A DNA stretch of 64,000 nucleotides, from positions 1 to 64,000 of the forward strand of contig JAOZHR010000029.1 of the NCBI GenBank assembly GCA_026014805.1, read 5' to 3'. This DNA comes from Candidatus Bathyarchaeota archaeon (GTDB taxonomy: Archaea; Thermoproteota; Bathyarchaeia; Bathyarchaeales; SOJC01). Below are positions 26,757 to 35,268 of the stretch, in pieces. The translations under genes and the position numbers were made by a program. The notes beneath the pieces are model-generated. The model had not been told where the DNA came from, made no database searches, and was given only the letters and a program-made list of their open reading frames with translations. Each line of letters begins with the position of its first letter. Position 1 is the first letter of the stretch.

Positions 26757-26826
26757 GGGACAGGCCTTTCTAAAACGTGGTGCAGAAGTTTTATTAACGT
26801 TGTGCAAAAATCTACAAAACAAGGTA

Positions 26827-27546
26827 ATGGTCTACACTGGGTTGTTTAGCATGAGACTGTCAACTGTTAATATCGCTTTAATAGCCACTTTTGCGGCTTT
26901 GCAAGCTCTTCTCACAAGTTTTCCCTTTACAATCACAATAGGTGTTTCGGGTCAAATAACGCTTGGCATTGTAGGGGGTTCTCTTATCGGTATTTTGCTT
27001 GGCCCAATTATCGGCGGGTTAGCTGTGTCAATAGGGTCTCTTGTTGGCGTTTTTCTAAATCCTGCAGGTGCGATTTTCGGCATTTTCACAGTGATTCCTC
27101 CGTTTTTTGGGGCATTTGGAGCTGGTTGCATCAAAATCAAGAGAGGATACGTAGTTGGGGCAGTTATCCTTGCTTCACTTTTGGTGTTCTATGCACATCC
27201 CTTTGGCAGGGGAGCTTTCATGTACCCTTGGCTCCATATTGTCGCTATGATAGTTGCCTTCTCGCCCTTTGCATATCTGGCTGGATCAACTTTTAGTTCA
27301 TCTAAATCTGCAAAGTTGATATTCGGTGTTGCGGTTGCTGCGTTCGTCGGTGTTTTAACTGATAATATAACGGGCAGTGCCTTAGCAATGTGGTATTTTT
27401 CGCCGATTTTAACACCAGAAATATGGCTTTCAGTAATGTTTGTTTATCCCGTGGAGAGAATGGTTGCCCTAATTCTGGTAACAATCATTACCACGCCAGT
27501 TTACCACAGCCTGAGAAAAGCTGGGTTTACTGATCTACTCGAATAG
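26827..27546 (+). CDS. ECF-type transporter substrate-binding (S) component, probable
   Basis: About 239 residues with six hydrophobic segments. The stretch GQITLGIVGGSLIGILLGPI and the following GSLVGVFLNPAG resemble S components of energy-coupling-factor vitamin transporters. No ATPase or T component is adjacent, but these are often shared and encoded elsewhere. ATG 26827 or 26851 may be used. The ligand is unknown. Confidence 0.6.
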   Translation: MVYTGLFSMRLSTVNIALIATFAALQALLTSFPFTITIGVSGQITLGIVGGSLIGILLGPIIGGLAVSIGSLVGVFLNPAGAIFGIFTVIPPFFGAFGAGCIKIKRGYVVGAVILASLLVFYAHPFGRGAFMYPWLHIVAMIVAFSPFAYLAGSTFSSSKSAKLIFGVAVAAFVGVLTDNITGSALAMWYFSPILTPEIWLSVMFVYPVERMVALILVTIITTPVYHSLRKAGFTDLLE

Positions 27547-27676
27547 GGAATTTACTATGATCTTTACGGTTTCCTTTTGGAGAAGGTTCTGCAACAACTC
27601 GAAAACAGTTCTCAATTCCAAAGGGAATCAAATATAGCTTTAATTGTTTTCAGTTATTTTCTAACGGAGAGTAGAA

Positions 27677-28690
27677 ATGAAAGCCCGAGAAGGTGACTTG
27701 CTTGAAACGCCAGACGGAATTGTCTTTGATGTTAAGGGGCTAATTCATCCTCCCGACAGAATTATTGCTTTTCCCCGTTTCGTTCCAGACCCTCATGGAA
27801 ACCGCAAACGAGGAGACAGAATTTACAGAAAAGTTTATGCTCTTTCCGAACGCTACGAGCTTCTCAAAGAACGGTTTCCTCAATATTTAGTCTCTGATCT
27901 TGTTTTTGGAGAACGCCTCAGTGAAGTCCCAACAGAAGACGTAAAATGTTATTATAATCCAGTTGATCGCCTACGGGAATTTCGTGATTGTAGCGAGTTG
28001 GATGAATTAGAAGCTGATGCTTTGTGCTTTGCTAAGCTTTTGCAGAACCACTCAGATATTCCTTGGAATAAATTGGGCATTTCCGGCTCTCTTCTAGTTC
28101 AGTTGCATACTCTCAAATCAGATATCGACCCAATAGTCTATGGAGAGAGAAGCTGCTTTAAAGTGTATGAAGCACTAAAATCAATGATGAAAGAAAAGAA
28201 AAGCCTAGTGAAAGCGTATACACAAGAAGAGCTAAGAAACCTCTATGGTTTCCGTTCAAAGGACACAGAAATGTCCTTTGACGATTTTGTCACGATAGAG
28301 TGCAGAAAGGTTTTGCAGGGCAAGTTTCTGCAACATGACTTTTACATACGATGTGTAAAGGATTGGAACGAAATAGAAGAACGCTATGGTGATGTTGTTT
28401 ACAAAAGAGTCGGCTACGCAAAAATTAAAGCAACGATTTCAGATGATTCAGAAACCATATTTACCCCCTGTCGCTATTCAGTGGACCACGTACAACTGCT
28501 GAAAGGAACATGGGAAGAAGCAGTGTCAGAAATCGCGTCTTTTCGAGGAAGATTTTGCGAACAGGCAAGAGAAGGGGAAACTGTGATAGCTCAAGGAAAA
28601 GTTGAAAGAGTGCAAAAGAAAAATGGTGATACATTTTTTAGGCTTCTCCTGGGAGGCAAACCATCAGACTTCATGGTGCTAGAAAGGTGA
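27677..28690 (+). CDS. Predicted nucleotidyltransferase (COG2413-like), copy 1
   Basis: 337 residues. The centre carries the nucleotidyltransferase-fold signature: GISGSLLVQLHTLKSDIDPI (about 137-156) provides the GS loop and the paired acidic residues. The N-terminal segment LIHPPDRIIAFPRFVPDPHG is shared with the next gene. A C-terminal strand-rich domain (from about 240) ends in a small OB-like stretch. It precedes its paralogue with a 4-base overlap. Substrate unknown; an RNA or nucleotide target is only a family-level guess. Confidence 0.7.
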   Translation: MKAREGDLLETPDGIVFDVKGLIHPPDRIIAFPRFVPDPHGNRKRGDRIYRKVYALSERYELLKERFPQYLVSDLVFGERLSEVPTEDVKCYYNPVDRLREFRDCSELDELEADALCFAKLLQNHSDIPWNKLGISGSLLVQLHTLKSDIDPIVYGERSCFKVYEALKSMMKEKKSLVKAYTQEELRNLYGFRSKDTEMSFDDFVTIECRKVLQGKFLQHDFYIRCVKDWNEIEERYGDVVYKRVGYAKIKATISDDSETIFTPCRYSVDHVQLLKGTWEEAVSEIASFRGRFCEQAREGETVIAQGKVERVQKKNGDTFFRLLLGGKPSDFMVLER

Positions 28691-29742
28691 TTCTAAAAGA
28701 ACGGGGTCTCAGAGACCGCGATTTTATAAGCACAAAAGAAGACCTCCTCTTCTGCGTTGTAGGCCCATACCATCCCGCTGACCGCGTGATTAGCTATTTG
28801 AAATACTTGCCCGACCCAGAGGGTAAATGGCGGAAGGGAAAGGACCGGTTTAAACGCATAATGCGGGCATATACAATTCCAAGTTTGCTGGAAACTTTTG
28901 ACTTTTTAAAAGTCTCCTACCCCAAATACTTGTTTTTCTCTTCGGTCTATAACATTACGATGACTGCTGTTCCACGAGAATATATAACGAAACACTTCAA
29001 ACCTGAAGAGAAGCTAGCAAGGCTTTTCAGAAAGTCGCGGCTTGACCCTTTGCAAACGAAAGTTGTTCGTTTTGTGTCTTTGCTATCTGAATTAAGCGGT
29101 ATTTCAGTTGACGATTTTGGCGTCACAGGCTCGATACTGTTGGGCATTCACAATCCAGTCTTTTCAGACATGGACATCACTATATATGGAGTGGAGAGTA
29201 GCTACACAGTGAAGGGCGCCTTAACTGGAGTATGCTCAACCGGGAACCTCGGTGTTGGGCGTTTTGAAGAAGAAAAACTCAGGAATTGGTATATAAACAA
29301 AACACGTAATCACCCAATCAGTTTAGCTGAAGCTGAACGAATCTACAAACGAAAATGGAACATTGGAGTATTTGAAGGAACTCTTTTCTCTGTACATCCC
29401 ATGAAGCTGGAACAAGAACTTACGGAGGAGTATGGCGATAAAACATATCATCCCGTTAAAACAGTGACTATACAAGCAGTTGTTGCCGACAGCAAAGACA
29501 GCATATTCCTTCCAGCCGTTTATCGAGTTAGAGAGGTTGAGGTTAAAGAAGATGTTGAGGCGGATATTGAAGAAGTGGTTTCCTATGAGGGGCTTTATGA
29601 CAGTCTCGCAGAGAAAGGTGAGGAAATTGAAGTTAAGGGAAAACTTGAACACGTTATTGATAATCGAACTGGGAGGGAATATGACAGGGTTCTGGTGGGT
29701 TCGCCTGAAGGAAAAGGTGGAGAATATATAAAACCGCTTTAG
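28687..29742 (+). CDS. Predicted nucleotidyltransferase (COG2413-like), copy 2
   Basis: A 351-residue paralogue of the preceding protein. It has PYHPADRVISYLKYLPDPEG at the N-terminus, GVTGSILLGIHNPVFSDMDI in the centre, and the same C-terminal layout with AVVADSKDSIFLP. It starts at a GTG that overlaps the upstream stop (GTGA), so both products are probably made together. The two have diverged strongly, suggesting an old duplication and perhaps a heterodimer. Confidence 0.7.
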   Translation: MILKERGLRDRDFISTKEDLLFCVVGPYHPADRVISYLKYLPDPEGKWRKGKDRFKRIMRAYTIPSLLETFDFLKVSYPKYLFFSSVYNITMTAVPREYITKHFKPEEKLARLFRKSRLDPLQTKVVRFVSLLSELSGISVDDFGVTGSILLGIHNPVFSDMDITIYGVESSYTVKGALTGVCSTGNLGVGRFEEEKLRNWYINKTRNHPISLAEAERIYKRKWNIGVFEGTLFSVHPMKLEQELTEEYGDKTYHPVKTVTIQAVVADSKDSIFLPAVYRVREVEVKEDVEADIEEVVSYEGLYDSLAEKGEEIEVKGKLEHVIDNRTGREYDRVLVGSPEGKGGEYIKPL

Positions 29743-29928
29743 ACCTACTGCCGCATTGTTGCCAGGTAAAACCACTACAATTCGAATGCTCAGGGGCATA
29801 ATCAAGCCTGATGAAGGTGCAGTTTCTATCCTTTCGAGTTGGACTTTATACTCCTTGTGGCATTTGCAGTCATCTTTCTGGTTGCAGCAATAAAAATCCA
29901 CGAATGCACCATGCAGAAAAGGCTTTAG
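29741..29928 (+). pseudogene. Remnant of an ABC transporter (ATPase plus permease tail)
   Basis: One frame reads PGKTTTIRMLRGIIKPDEGA, the segment from Walker A onward of an ABC-2-type ATPase (consensus GAGKTTTIRML). It stops after about 30 codons. A second frame then reads DFILLVAFAVIFLVAAIKIH and ends at TAG 29928, like the last membrane helix of the partner permease. A large internal deletion of an ABC operon explains both pieces. Confidence 0.6.
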
Positions 29929-29938
29929 ATATGTCGCT

Positions 29939-30907
29939 CTAATCTAACTCAAGAACTTCTTTAAGGTAAGCGTGGTAAGGACCAAGCTTTCCGCCATAGT
30001 TTCCAGCAGAAATTCTAGCCACGTCGGGCACTCTCACAGCCGCTTTTATCCCTTCAGCCATCGCTTCTTTCACACAATCTAGGTTGAGACCATTGATGAC
30101 GATTTCGTAAACACACTTGACATCTTTAGGTATCTGCGAGTCTGCCACTAGCTCTTTAAGTTTTGGACAGAAGGGATGGTTGGTGGACGCTTTAAGCTTG
30201 TATTTAGTCGAGCCTGCTTTGGAGCCTGACCTGCAGATGCCCCCTGGAAATGGCATTATCACGCCTTTAACGTTGCTACTAATAGCTTCTGCCGCCTTCT
30301 CTGCCGCTTGTAAACCAGCTGCGCCGCTCTGAGCCATGATTATGAAATTTCCTCCTGCAATTGCTTTTACAGCTCCAAACTTGTCTTCTACCATAAACTC
30401 GCCTTCCATAACTGGAATTCGCCAGACTTTCCTATTCGCCAAAGTGTCTTTTTTTTGGAATCCGTCTCCGAAAAGGCGAAGGCTACGCCCCACCTTCAAT
30501 CTTCTTTTCGCTTCTGGCAACGCGTCAAAAGCCGCAGCTGTAGGACAAGTCATTATACACTGTCCAATTCTAAGGATCATTTGAGCCTTCAAATCAAACC
30601 GTGTTCTATGATAAAGCTGAATCAATACACCTGCACGTCCATCTGGGGTGTCATGTCGTTTTACAGATCCTTCTATTCCAGCTTCTACTGGAGACATGAT
30701 AATTGAAGAAGCAAAGCCAGTTGCCGTCTTAGCCGCTATGTTTGCCCATTTCTCGTTTTCTGCAGTAATTAAGACTCGCCCCACCCACATACCAAACATT
30801 TCGGCGAATGTGTTATGAACCTCTACTGAATGTGTTGGGAAACGCAGAGTGTAGAAGTCTGGTTCCTTATCTGTTTTGACTAAGTATTGAGATAGTTCTT
30901 CAGTCAA
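29939..30907 (-). CDS. ftr: Formylmethanofuran:tetrahydromethanopterin formyltransferase, copy 1
   Basis: Transfers the formyl group from formylmethanofuran to tetrahydromethanopterin in the C1 (methyl) branch of archaeal CO2 reduction or its reverse. Family marks include VEVHNTFAEMFGMWVGRVLI at the start, a GGNFIIMAQSG segment, GGICRSGSKAGSTKYK, and the near-terminal [17 protein letters not shown]. Full length (322). Copy 2 lies at 45716. The gene start abuts a dead integrase. Confidence 0.92.
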   Translation of the reverse strand: MTEELSQYLVKTDKEPDFYTLRFPTHSVEVHNTFAEMFGMWVGRVLITAENEKWANIAAKTATGFASSIIMSPVEAGIEGSVKRHDTPDGRAGVLIQLYHRTRFDLKAQMILRIGQCIMTCPTAAAFDALPEAKRRLKVGRSLRLFGDGFQKKDTLANRKVWRIPVMEGEFMVEDKFGAVKAIAGGNFIIMAQSGAAGLQAAEKAAEAISSNVKGVIMPFPGGICRSGSKAGSTKYKLKASTNHPFCPKLKELVADSQIPKDVKCVYEIVINGLNLDCVKEAMAEGIKAAVRVPDVARISAGNYGGKLGPYHAYLKEVLELD

Positions 30908-31301
30908 GTCCTATACACCTCTTTACGTAGAGCCTAACTCCGTCAATCTCATCAAACGGTTCATATCCTAATTCCACGAGCTTTATAGCTTCTTCTTTTG
31001 AAGTCACTGCTTTAATAGTATATTGTTCAACCTCTTCCATGGCGTCACTGTTCTCGTAGACTGTCGTGCTTGTTATGCTTCGGTGGCCTAATTTCTTTTG
31101 GACGTAACGGATATCCCTTGTTTGCAGATAGAGTTTTGTCGCGAAGAAATGGGGGAAGGTATGAAGATGTATCTTGAGAAAGCTTTTATTCGCGGTTTTC
31201 ATTGCGACGTGCTTTCTTGTCCATTGAAAGTTGTGTCTCATTCGTTTCTTGGCGTTCTCGCCAAACACGTAGTTGCTGTTTCTGGGTTGACGCATCAGCA
31301 T
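30900..31301 (-). pseudogene. Inactive tyrosine recombinase fragment
   Basis: The catalytic-domain half of an XerC/D-like integrase. FGENAKKRMRHNFQWTRK leads to HTFPHFFATKLYLQTRDIRY and LGHRSITSTTVYEN with the Tyr. The HxxR motif reads HTFP, so the second catalytic Arg is lost. A TAA stands just before the first ATG, so the N-terminal half is missing. The C-terminal extension (EEAIKLVELGYEPFDEIDG) is related to those of the remnants at 13 and 36 kb. Confidence 0.75.
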
Positions 31302-31323
31302 TTAGATGCGCGCGCATTGTAGT

Positions 31324-31460
31324 TTTTTACAATTACAAGGAATCTTATCATTTCCTTTATTTCTACACTTGTAAAAATTCGCGTCGTCGTCGAAAAAAAA
31401 TTGGGGTTCGGAAGTTACTAGACTTCCGCTAAGATGCGCACAATGCGCGTGCGCCTTAGC
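31324..31460 (+). other. Run of hairpins upstream of the phosphofructokinase gene
   Basis: Three inverted repeats occur in sequence. TTTTTACAA/TTGTAAAAA lies at about 31324-31380. CGGAAGT/ACTTCCG has a 6-base loop (31409-31428). GCTAAG..GCGCAC pairs with GTGCGC-CTTAGC, 12 pairs with a 2-base bulge (31428-31460). They fill the gap between the dead integrase and pfkA. A leader RNA, small RNA or terminator array is possible. Confidence 0.4.
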
Positions 31461-31569
31461 CAAAAACCTTGGTTCATCATAGAAAAGCCAACAAAGATAA
31501 GGTTAAATTTATTTGTGGTCAGTGTACCGTTTGCTCTGAGATAAGTTTGGCGATTGCGAGGAGTGATTA

Positions 31570-32532
31570 TTGAGGAATTTAGGTGTAGTCACAAGTGGCG
31601 GAGATGCGCCTGGTATGAATGCTGCTATTCGGGCAGTAGTCCGCATCGCTTATTCAAAGAATTTTCATGTCTTGGGATTTAAAAGAGGGTGGGAAGGTTT
31701 GACAACAAATATGCCTATGACGTTAACCCCCCGTTCTGTTGGTGGAATACTACAATTAGGCGGCACCATTCTTCATACATCAAGATGCTCACAGTTTAGA
31801 AGGAGAGAAGGGCTTAAGAAAGCTGCCGAAACTCTTGTCTCGAACAGTGTTGAAGGGCTCATAGTTATTGGCGGTAACGGTTCTTTCAAGGGAGCTTTGG
31901 AATTATGTAAAGAAACTGACACGTTAATAGTGGGCATTCCTGCATCAATTGATAATGATGTTTTTGGGACGGATGAAACTATAGGTTTTGACACTGCTGT
32001 AAACACGGCGGTAACAGAAATCGACAAAATTCGAGACACTGCAATCTCCCACGAAAGAGTTTTCATTGTTGAAGTTATGGGACGGAAAAGAGGTTTTCTC
32101 GCCCTAACAATAGGGCTGACTGTTGGAGCCGAAGTAATTCTGATCCCAGAAGTTGAATATACAAAAGAGAACATCTTCAAAACGCTCAGGGAAAATAGTG
32201 CTAAAGGGAAGAAGTCAGGCATAATTGTGGTGGCGGAAGGAATTGGAGATATCCATAAACTTGCAAGGGAAATCGAAGAAAACACAGGCGCTGAAGTTAG
32301 ACTTAGTATTTTGGGCTATGCCCAAAGAGGCGGCAACCCTACTGCGAGGAGTCGACTTCTGGCTAACTTGTTTGCAAACAAAGCGGTTGAACTATTATCA
32401 AAGAAGCGCGGAAACAGAATAGTTGGATTGCAAAGAGGTAAAATCACCAGCATTGAACTAGAGAAGTCATGCAGAACGGAGAAACCTTTGGACCTAAACT
32501 TACTCAAGCTGGCGAATATACTAGCAACATAA
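31570..32532 (+). CDS. pfkA: 6-phosphofructokinase, bacterial (PfkA) family
   Basis: Phosphorylates fructose 6-phosphate in glycolysis. The N-terminal phosphate loop is VTSGGDAPGMNAAIRA. GGNGS replaces the usual GGDGS, so a Mg-binding Asp is Asn here. GIPASIDNDVFGTDET holds the catalytic Asp. EVMGRKRGFLA and LGYAQRGGNPTARSR complete the substrate site. The Gly after Asn/Asp suggests ATP rather than pyrophosphate as donor. The TTG start has GAGGAG upstream. Many archaea use ADP-dependent kinases instead, so an acquired gene is plausible. Confidence 0.9.
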   Translation: MRNLGVVTSGGDAPGMNAAIRAVVRIAYSKNFHVLGFKRGWEGLTTNMPMTLTPRSVGGILQLGGTILHTSRCSQFRRREGLKKAAETLVSNSVEGLIVIGGNGSFKGALELCKETDTLIVGIPASIDNDVFGTDETIGFDTAVNTAVTEIDKIRDTAISHERVFIVEVMGRKRGFLALTIGLTVGAEVILIPEVEYTKENIFKTLRENSAKGKKSGIIVVAEGIGDIHKLAREIEENTGAEVRLSILGYAQRGGNPTARSRLLANLFANKAVELLSKKRGNRIVGLQRGKITSIELEKSCRTEKPLDLNLLKLANILAT

Positions 32533-32624
32533 AATTCCTACAGCCAAAAGAAAAATGAAATTGGTTATGCTTCTACAAAAATGAACCTTAGCAAACAAGG
32601 ATCTTTAGTTTGAATTTTTAAGAA

Positions 32625-32693
32625 TTATTGTAGCTTTCTGACAATTGCACGCGCGAGAATCTTTTTTGCTTGACTTTCGGTCTCTTTTTCCAT
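32625..32693 (-). CDS. 22-residue mini-ORF with a strong SD
   Basis: MEKETESQAKKILARAIVRK (first 20 residues), a single amphipathic basic helix. TTGAGGAG lies eight bases before the ATG. It has no recognisable relative. It sits in a 500-base gap between pfkA and the flavin oxidoreductase gene. Confidence 0.3.
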   Translation of the reverse strand: MEKETESQAKKILARAIVRKLQ

Positions 32694-32734
32694 GCTTTCG
32701 CTCCTCAAATTCTAATGGTAATACTGTCTAAATT

Positions 32735-32797
32735 TAGAAGGTTTTCGTAGAATCTAAGGAAAATTCATGGTTGATAAGTAGGTTGAAAAACCTTCTA
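32735..32797. repeat. Perfect 11-base inverted repeat
   Basis: TAGAAGGTTTT (32735-32745) and AAAACCTTCTA (32787-32797) are exact reverse complements 41 bases apart in AT-rich DNA. The rest of 32694-33035 shows no gene that I can support. It could form a stem or be the ends of a tiny deleted element. Confidence 0.5.
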
Positions 32798-33035
32798 GGT
32801 CATGAAATCTTCTACAAATCAGAAAAGAAGCTCAAAATGAAGGAATCAGGGTCTAGATTTAGAAGCTCAAAAACAGCAAGGTTGATGCAATCTTTTTTCC
32901 ATTGTTGAATATTGTCTTTTTCAGAAATCTTGAGTTTTGGGAATTTTTAGCCTTTTTTTAGTATGTTTTTTAGCATTGACCATGTTTTTTCACCATTGTT
33001 AATAATGCGCGCATAAACGTTAAGTGTTGCGCACA

Positions 33036-34013
33036 TCAACTCTTTTTTAAAGTCTTGATAGCGTTCTGTATCCAATCAGGATCTTTCAGGAGTTCCCTAC
33101 CCACTGCAACCAAGTCAACTTTTTCCTCTTCAACCAGTTTATTCGCAAACTCGGGATCCTTAATCCCTCCAACACCGATAACAGGTATGTCTAAAACTCC
33201 CCTGATTTGCTGCGCTTGAGCAACAAAATACCCTTGTTCTCCCTGCAACTGCATAGGTCGACTACCGCATAGACCCCCAGACACATCCAGGATGTCTACC
33301 CCCGCCTTCTGAAGTTCTATAGCAAATTTCTTAGAATCTTCTATTAGGACACCATTTGGATCTAAATCGTCAGAGCCTAAACGATAAAGAAGGAGCCTTC
33401 CTCCGACTTTTTCCTTCACTCTCTCAACAACCGCCAGGGGAAACCTTATTCTATTCTCCAAAGATTCACCATACTTATCCCGTCTCGCGTTTGCCAAGGG
33501 AGAGAAAAATTGATTTAATAGAAATCCGTGTGCCCCATGCACCTCAACACCATCAAAACCTGCTCTCATAGCCCTCTCAGCAGCAAGCGCAAACGTTTCA
33601 ACCAAATCTTCGATTTCCTTAAGCTTTAGTTCGCGCGCTTCTCTACTACTTGATGGAGCTACGGGTTGAAGTCCAGTGATTTCTTGTTTGGCATGCTTGC
33701 CAGCATGATTGATTTGTATCACTGCAGGTGTTCCCATAGAATGGATTTTACTTGAAAGCTTCTCCAAACCTATAATTAAATTATCGTCGTATATTCCAAG
33801 CTGTCTTTCGCTCAGCTTTCCTTCAAGGGACACATAGCTATGTTCGATTATTAGAAGACCAAGATTCTTTGACCGTTTACCATAATGTTCAACAAGCTTG
33901 TCCGTTACAGCTCCTGCCGTTGTCGCCAAGCCCGTGTGAATGGGAGGCATCACAATTCTATTTTTGAGTGTTAATCCCTTTACATCAAAACAATCTAACA
34001 GTCTAACCAACAC
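33036..34013 (-). CDS. Old yellow enzyme-type NADH:flavin oxidoreductase
   Basis: An FMN TIM-barrel ene-reductase or dehydrogenase. The family features are LKNRIVMPPIHTGLA at the N-terminus, the QINHAGKHA segment, the active-site HGAHGFLLNQFFSPLANARR with a conserved His pair, and the C-terminal FMN-phosphate loops (PVIGVGG, DLVAVGRELL). There is no C-terminal Fe-S and NAD domain, so it is the short form. GTG 34013 is chosen because AAAGGAG lies six bases upstream; longer starts to 34070 are open. Confidence 0.88.
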   Translation of the reverse strand: MLVRLLDCFDVKGLTLKNRIVMPPIHTGLATTAGAVTDKLVEHYGKRSKNLGLLIIEHSYVSLEGKLSERQLGIYDDNLIIGLEKLSSKIHSMGTPAVIQINHAGKHAKQEITGLQPVAPSSSREARELKLKEIEDLVETFALAAERAMRAGFDGVEVHGAHGFLLNQFFSPLANARRDKYGESLENRIRFPLAVVERVKEKVGGRLLLYRLGSDDLDPNGVLIEDSKKFAIELQKAGVDILDVSGGLCGSRPMQLQGEQGYFVAQAQQIRGVLDIPVIGVGGIKDPEFANKLVEEEKVDLVAVGRELLKDPDWIQNAIKTLKKS

Positions 34014-34106
34014 AAACATCTCCTTTAGAAGTTTTAGAGTCACATTTAGAAAAGCCTTTGGATACGCCACATAGCTTATAAATTCCAGAAAGTCGCAGGG
34101 CGTGCA

Positions 34107-34250
34107 TTATTCCCTTCGCCATACGTTGTAGGGGCAGTAGTTCCAACAGTATCTGCTACCTTTAAAAACACGCCCTTTACATTCTGATCTGCTAAAAGGC
34201 CTAGATTTCCTCATTACTTCCCGATGAAAATTATCAAGCTGCTTTATCAA
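34107..34250 (-). CDS. Small Cys-containing ORF
   Basis: 47 codons from a TTG, overlapping the end of the previous small ORF. The tail SECKGRVFKGSRYCWNYCPY carries three Cys and many aromatics, which could bind metal. An internal ATG at 34214 would leave 35 residues. No relative is recognised. It and the next entry may be two pieces of one decayed gene. Confidence 0.35.
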   Translation of the reverse strand: MIKQLDNFHREVMRKSRPFSRSECKGRVFKGSRYCWNYCPYNVWRRE

Positions 34251-34398
34251 TTATCCCTTTGGGCGTCCTCTGACATACTTCTTGTAATGGAGTAGTTTCT
34301 CTCTTTCTCCCTTTGGCAGCAGGAAAGCGGGGAGTTTCAACTCTTTCTTCTTTGGTCGCCCAATTCCTTAAGGTGGAAACTTGGATTTCCTTTGCCAA
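34234..34398 (-). CDS. Small basic ORF with strong SD
   Basis: 54 codons from a TTG with GGAGGGG eight bases upstream. The protein starts AKEIQVSTLRNWATKEERVE, which looks like a short helix-turn-helix, followed by a basic RFPAAKGRKRETT stretch. It is too short for a firm family. It sits upstream of and overlaps the Cys-containing ORF. Confidence 0.4.
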   Translation of the reverse strand: MAKEIQVSTLRNWATKEERVETPRFPAAKGRKRETTPLQEVCQRTPKGIIDKAA

Positions 34399-34492
34399 AT
34401 AATCCCCTCCATAACTACTTGGTTTTAAGCGCGTTGTTCACGCACTCAAGCTATCTAAGCTTAATGCACCCCATGATTTTAGTTGAGTAGAT

Positions 34493-34606
34493 ATGAGGAA
34501 AAAGGTTTCACGTGCAAAAATGCGAATGATGAAAGAAAGGAAAAAATCAAAAAATTGCGTGCATGCGCAACCACTAATACTTGATGACAATAGACACGCA
34601 ACATAG
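34493..34606 (+). CDS. Possible 37-residue basic peptide
   Basis: An ATG-started frame encoding MRKKVSRAKMRMMKERKKSK and 17 more residues. It has no clear SD and no relative. The basic bias alone does not prove coding. Listed because nothing else explains this stretch. Confidence 0.2.
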   Translation: MRKKVSRAKMRMMKERKKSKNCVHAQPLILDDNRHAT

Positions 34607-34634
34607 CCGCACATGTGCCCAAATACTGTCTGCG

Positions 34635-34823
34635 TTAGTCGTATCTTCCGCCAGCTCTGACGCATTCTGCTTTCGGCCTTTTTGGTTTTGGTGTTGTTCG
34701 TTGTTTCTTATGCCTTGGGCATTCTCTCAATCTTATGAGCATCCAACCATGGTCTTCATATTCGCATCCACATTTGAGTTTGACCGTTTTTGGGGATTTC
34801 GTCCTGTCATTCTTCTGTGTCAA
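34635..34823 (-). CDS. Small Cys-rich (probable zinc-binding) protein
   Basis: 62 residues from a TTG with GAGGAG at good spacing. The core TVKLKCGCEYEDHGWMLIRL followed by RECPRHKK has CxC...C-x2-H spacing suitable for one metal, then a very basic tail. Similar tiny zinc proteins are common in archaeal plasmids and integrated elements. The larger plus-strand frame over the same bases is a shadow. Confidence 0.5.
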   Translation of the reverse strand: MTQKNDRTKSPKTVKLKCGCEYEDHGWMLIRLRECPRHKKQRTTPKPKRPKAECVRAGGRYD

Positions 34824-35038
34824 TTAAAGTCTCCTCTTACTGTCTGTGATCTTGATTGTAGCTCTTTCGGTGCTTTTTTGCGCGCATCGTTACATAGATT
34901 GGAAAACTATGGAAAAACTGCCAGAAAAGCCATCGAAATCCTGTCATTCCCTAAAAATCGGAAAATGCCAAAGAGGCAATAATCGAGATAGACTATGTAT
35001 GCATAAGACCGTGTTATCTAATGTGATTTATTGAAGAA

Positions 35039-35194
35039 TTACTCCTCTACGACTTTGACGCTTTCTATTTCTTTGCACCATGGGATTAAGTCTGTTGAAA
35101 GTTCTTGGAGAATCTCACCTTCTATCTCTTCGTTTGTTTTTTCTCGGCTTTCTTCAACAAGAGAAATCAGAATCATTACTTTCTTTGTTTTCAT
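35039..35194 (-). CDS. Small acidic protein downstream of a ribbon-helix-helix gene
   Basis: 51 residues from ATG 35194 (a longer frame reaches 35251). It reads MKTKKVMILISLVEESREKT and then acidic helices ending ESVKVVEE. The beta-helix pattern is compact and conserved-looking but unknown. Its position just after an RHH regulator on the same strand suggests a two-gene unit. Confidence 0.45.
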   Translation of the reverse strand: MKTKKVMILISLVEESREKTNEEIEGEILQELSTDLIPWCKEIESVKVVEE

Positions 35195-35268
35195 TGAAAC
35201 CCCATTGTGAAACGATGTACTAGTCTTTTTCAGAAAAGTCTTGGGATTCACCTATGACTCAAACGGGG

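Noticed and set aside
28702-28714. Palindrome GGTCTCAGAGACC
   Set aside because: It lies inside the second nucleotidyltransferase gene near its start, is short, and is easily due to codon content.
31300-34880. Recurring TGCGCGCA in noncoding DNA (about 31308, 33007, 34878)
   Set aside because: Three short GC-palindromic hits may reflect base composition; no shared flanks were found.
34581-34982. 133-codon plus-strand ORF
   Set aside because: It is antisense to the Cys-rich 62-residue gene, which has a better SD and sensible metal-binding spacing.
34846-35034. 62-codon plus-strand ORF with a hydrophobic start
   Set aside because: GTG start without an SD, and the rest has no recognisable pattern.
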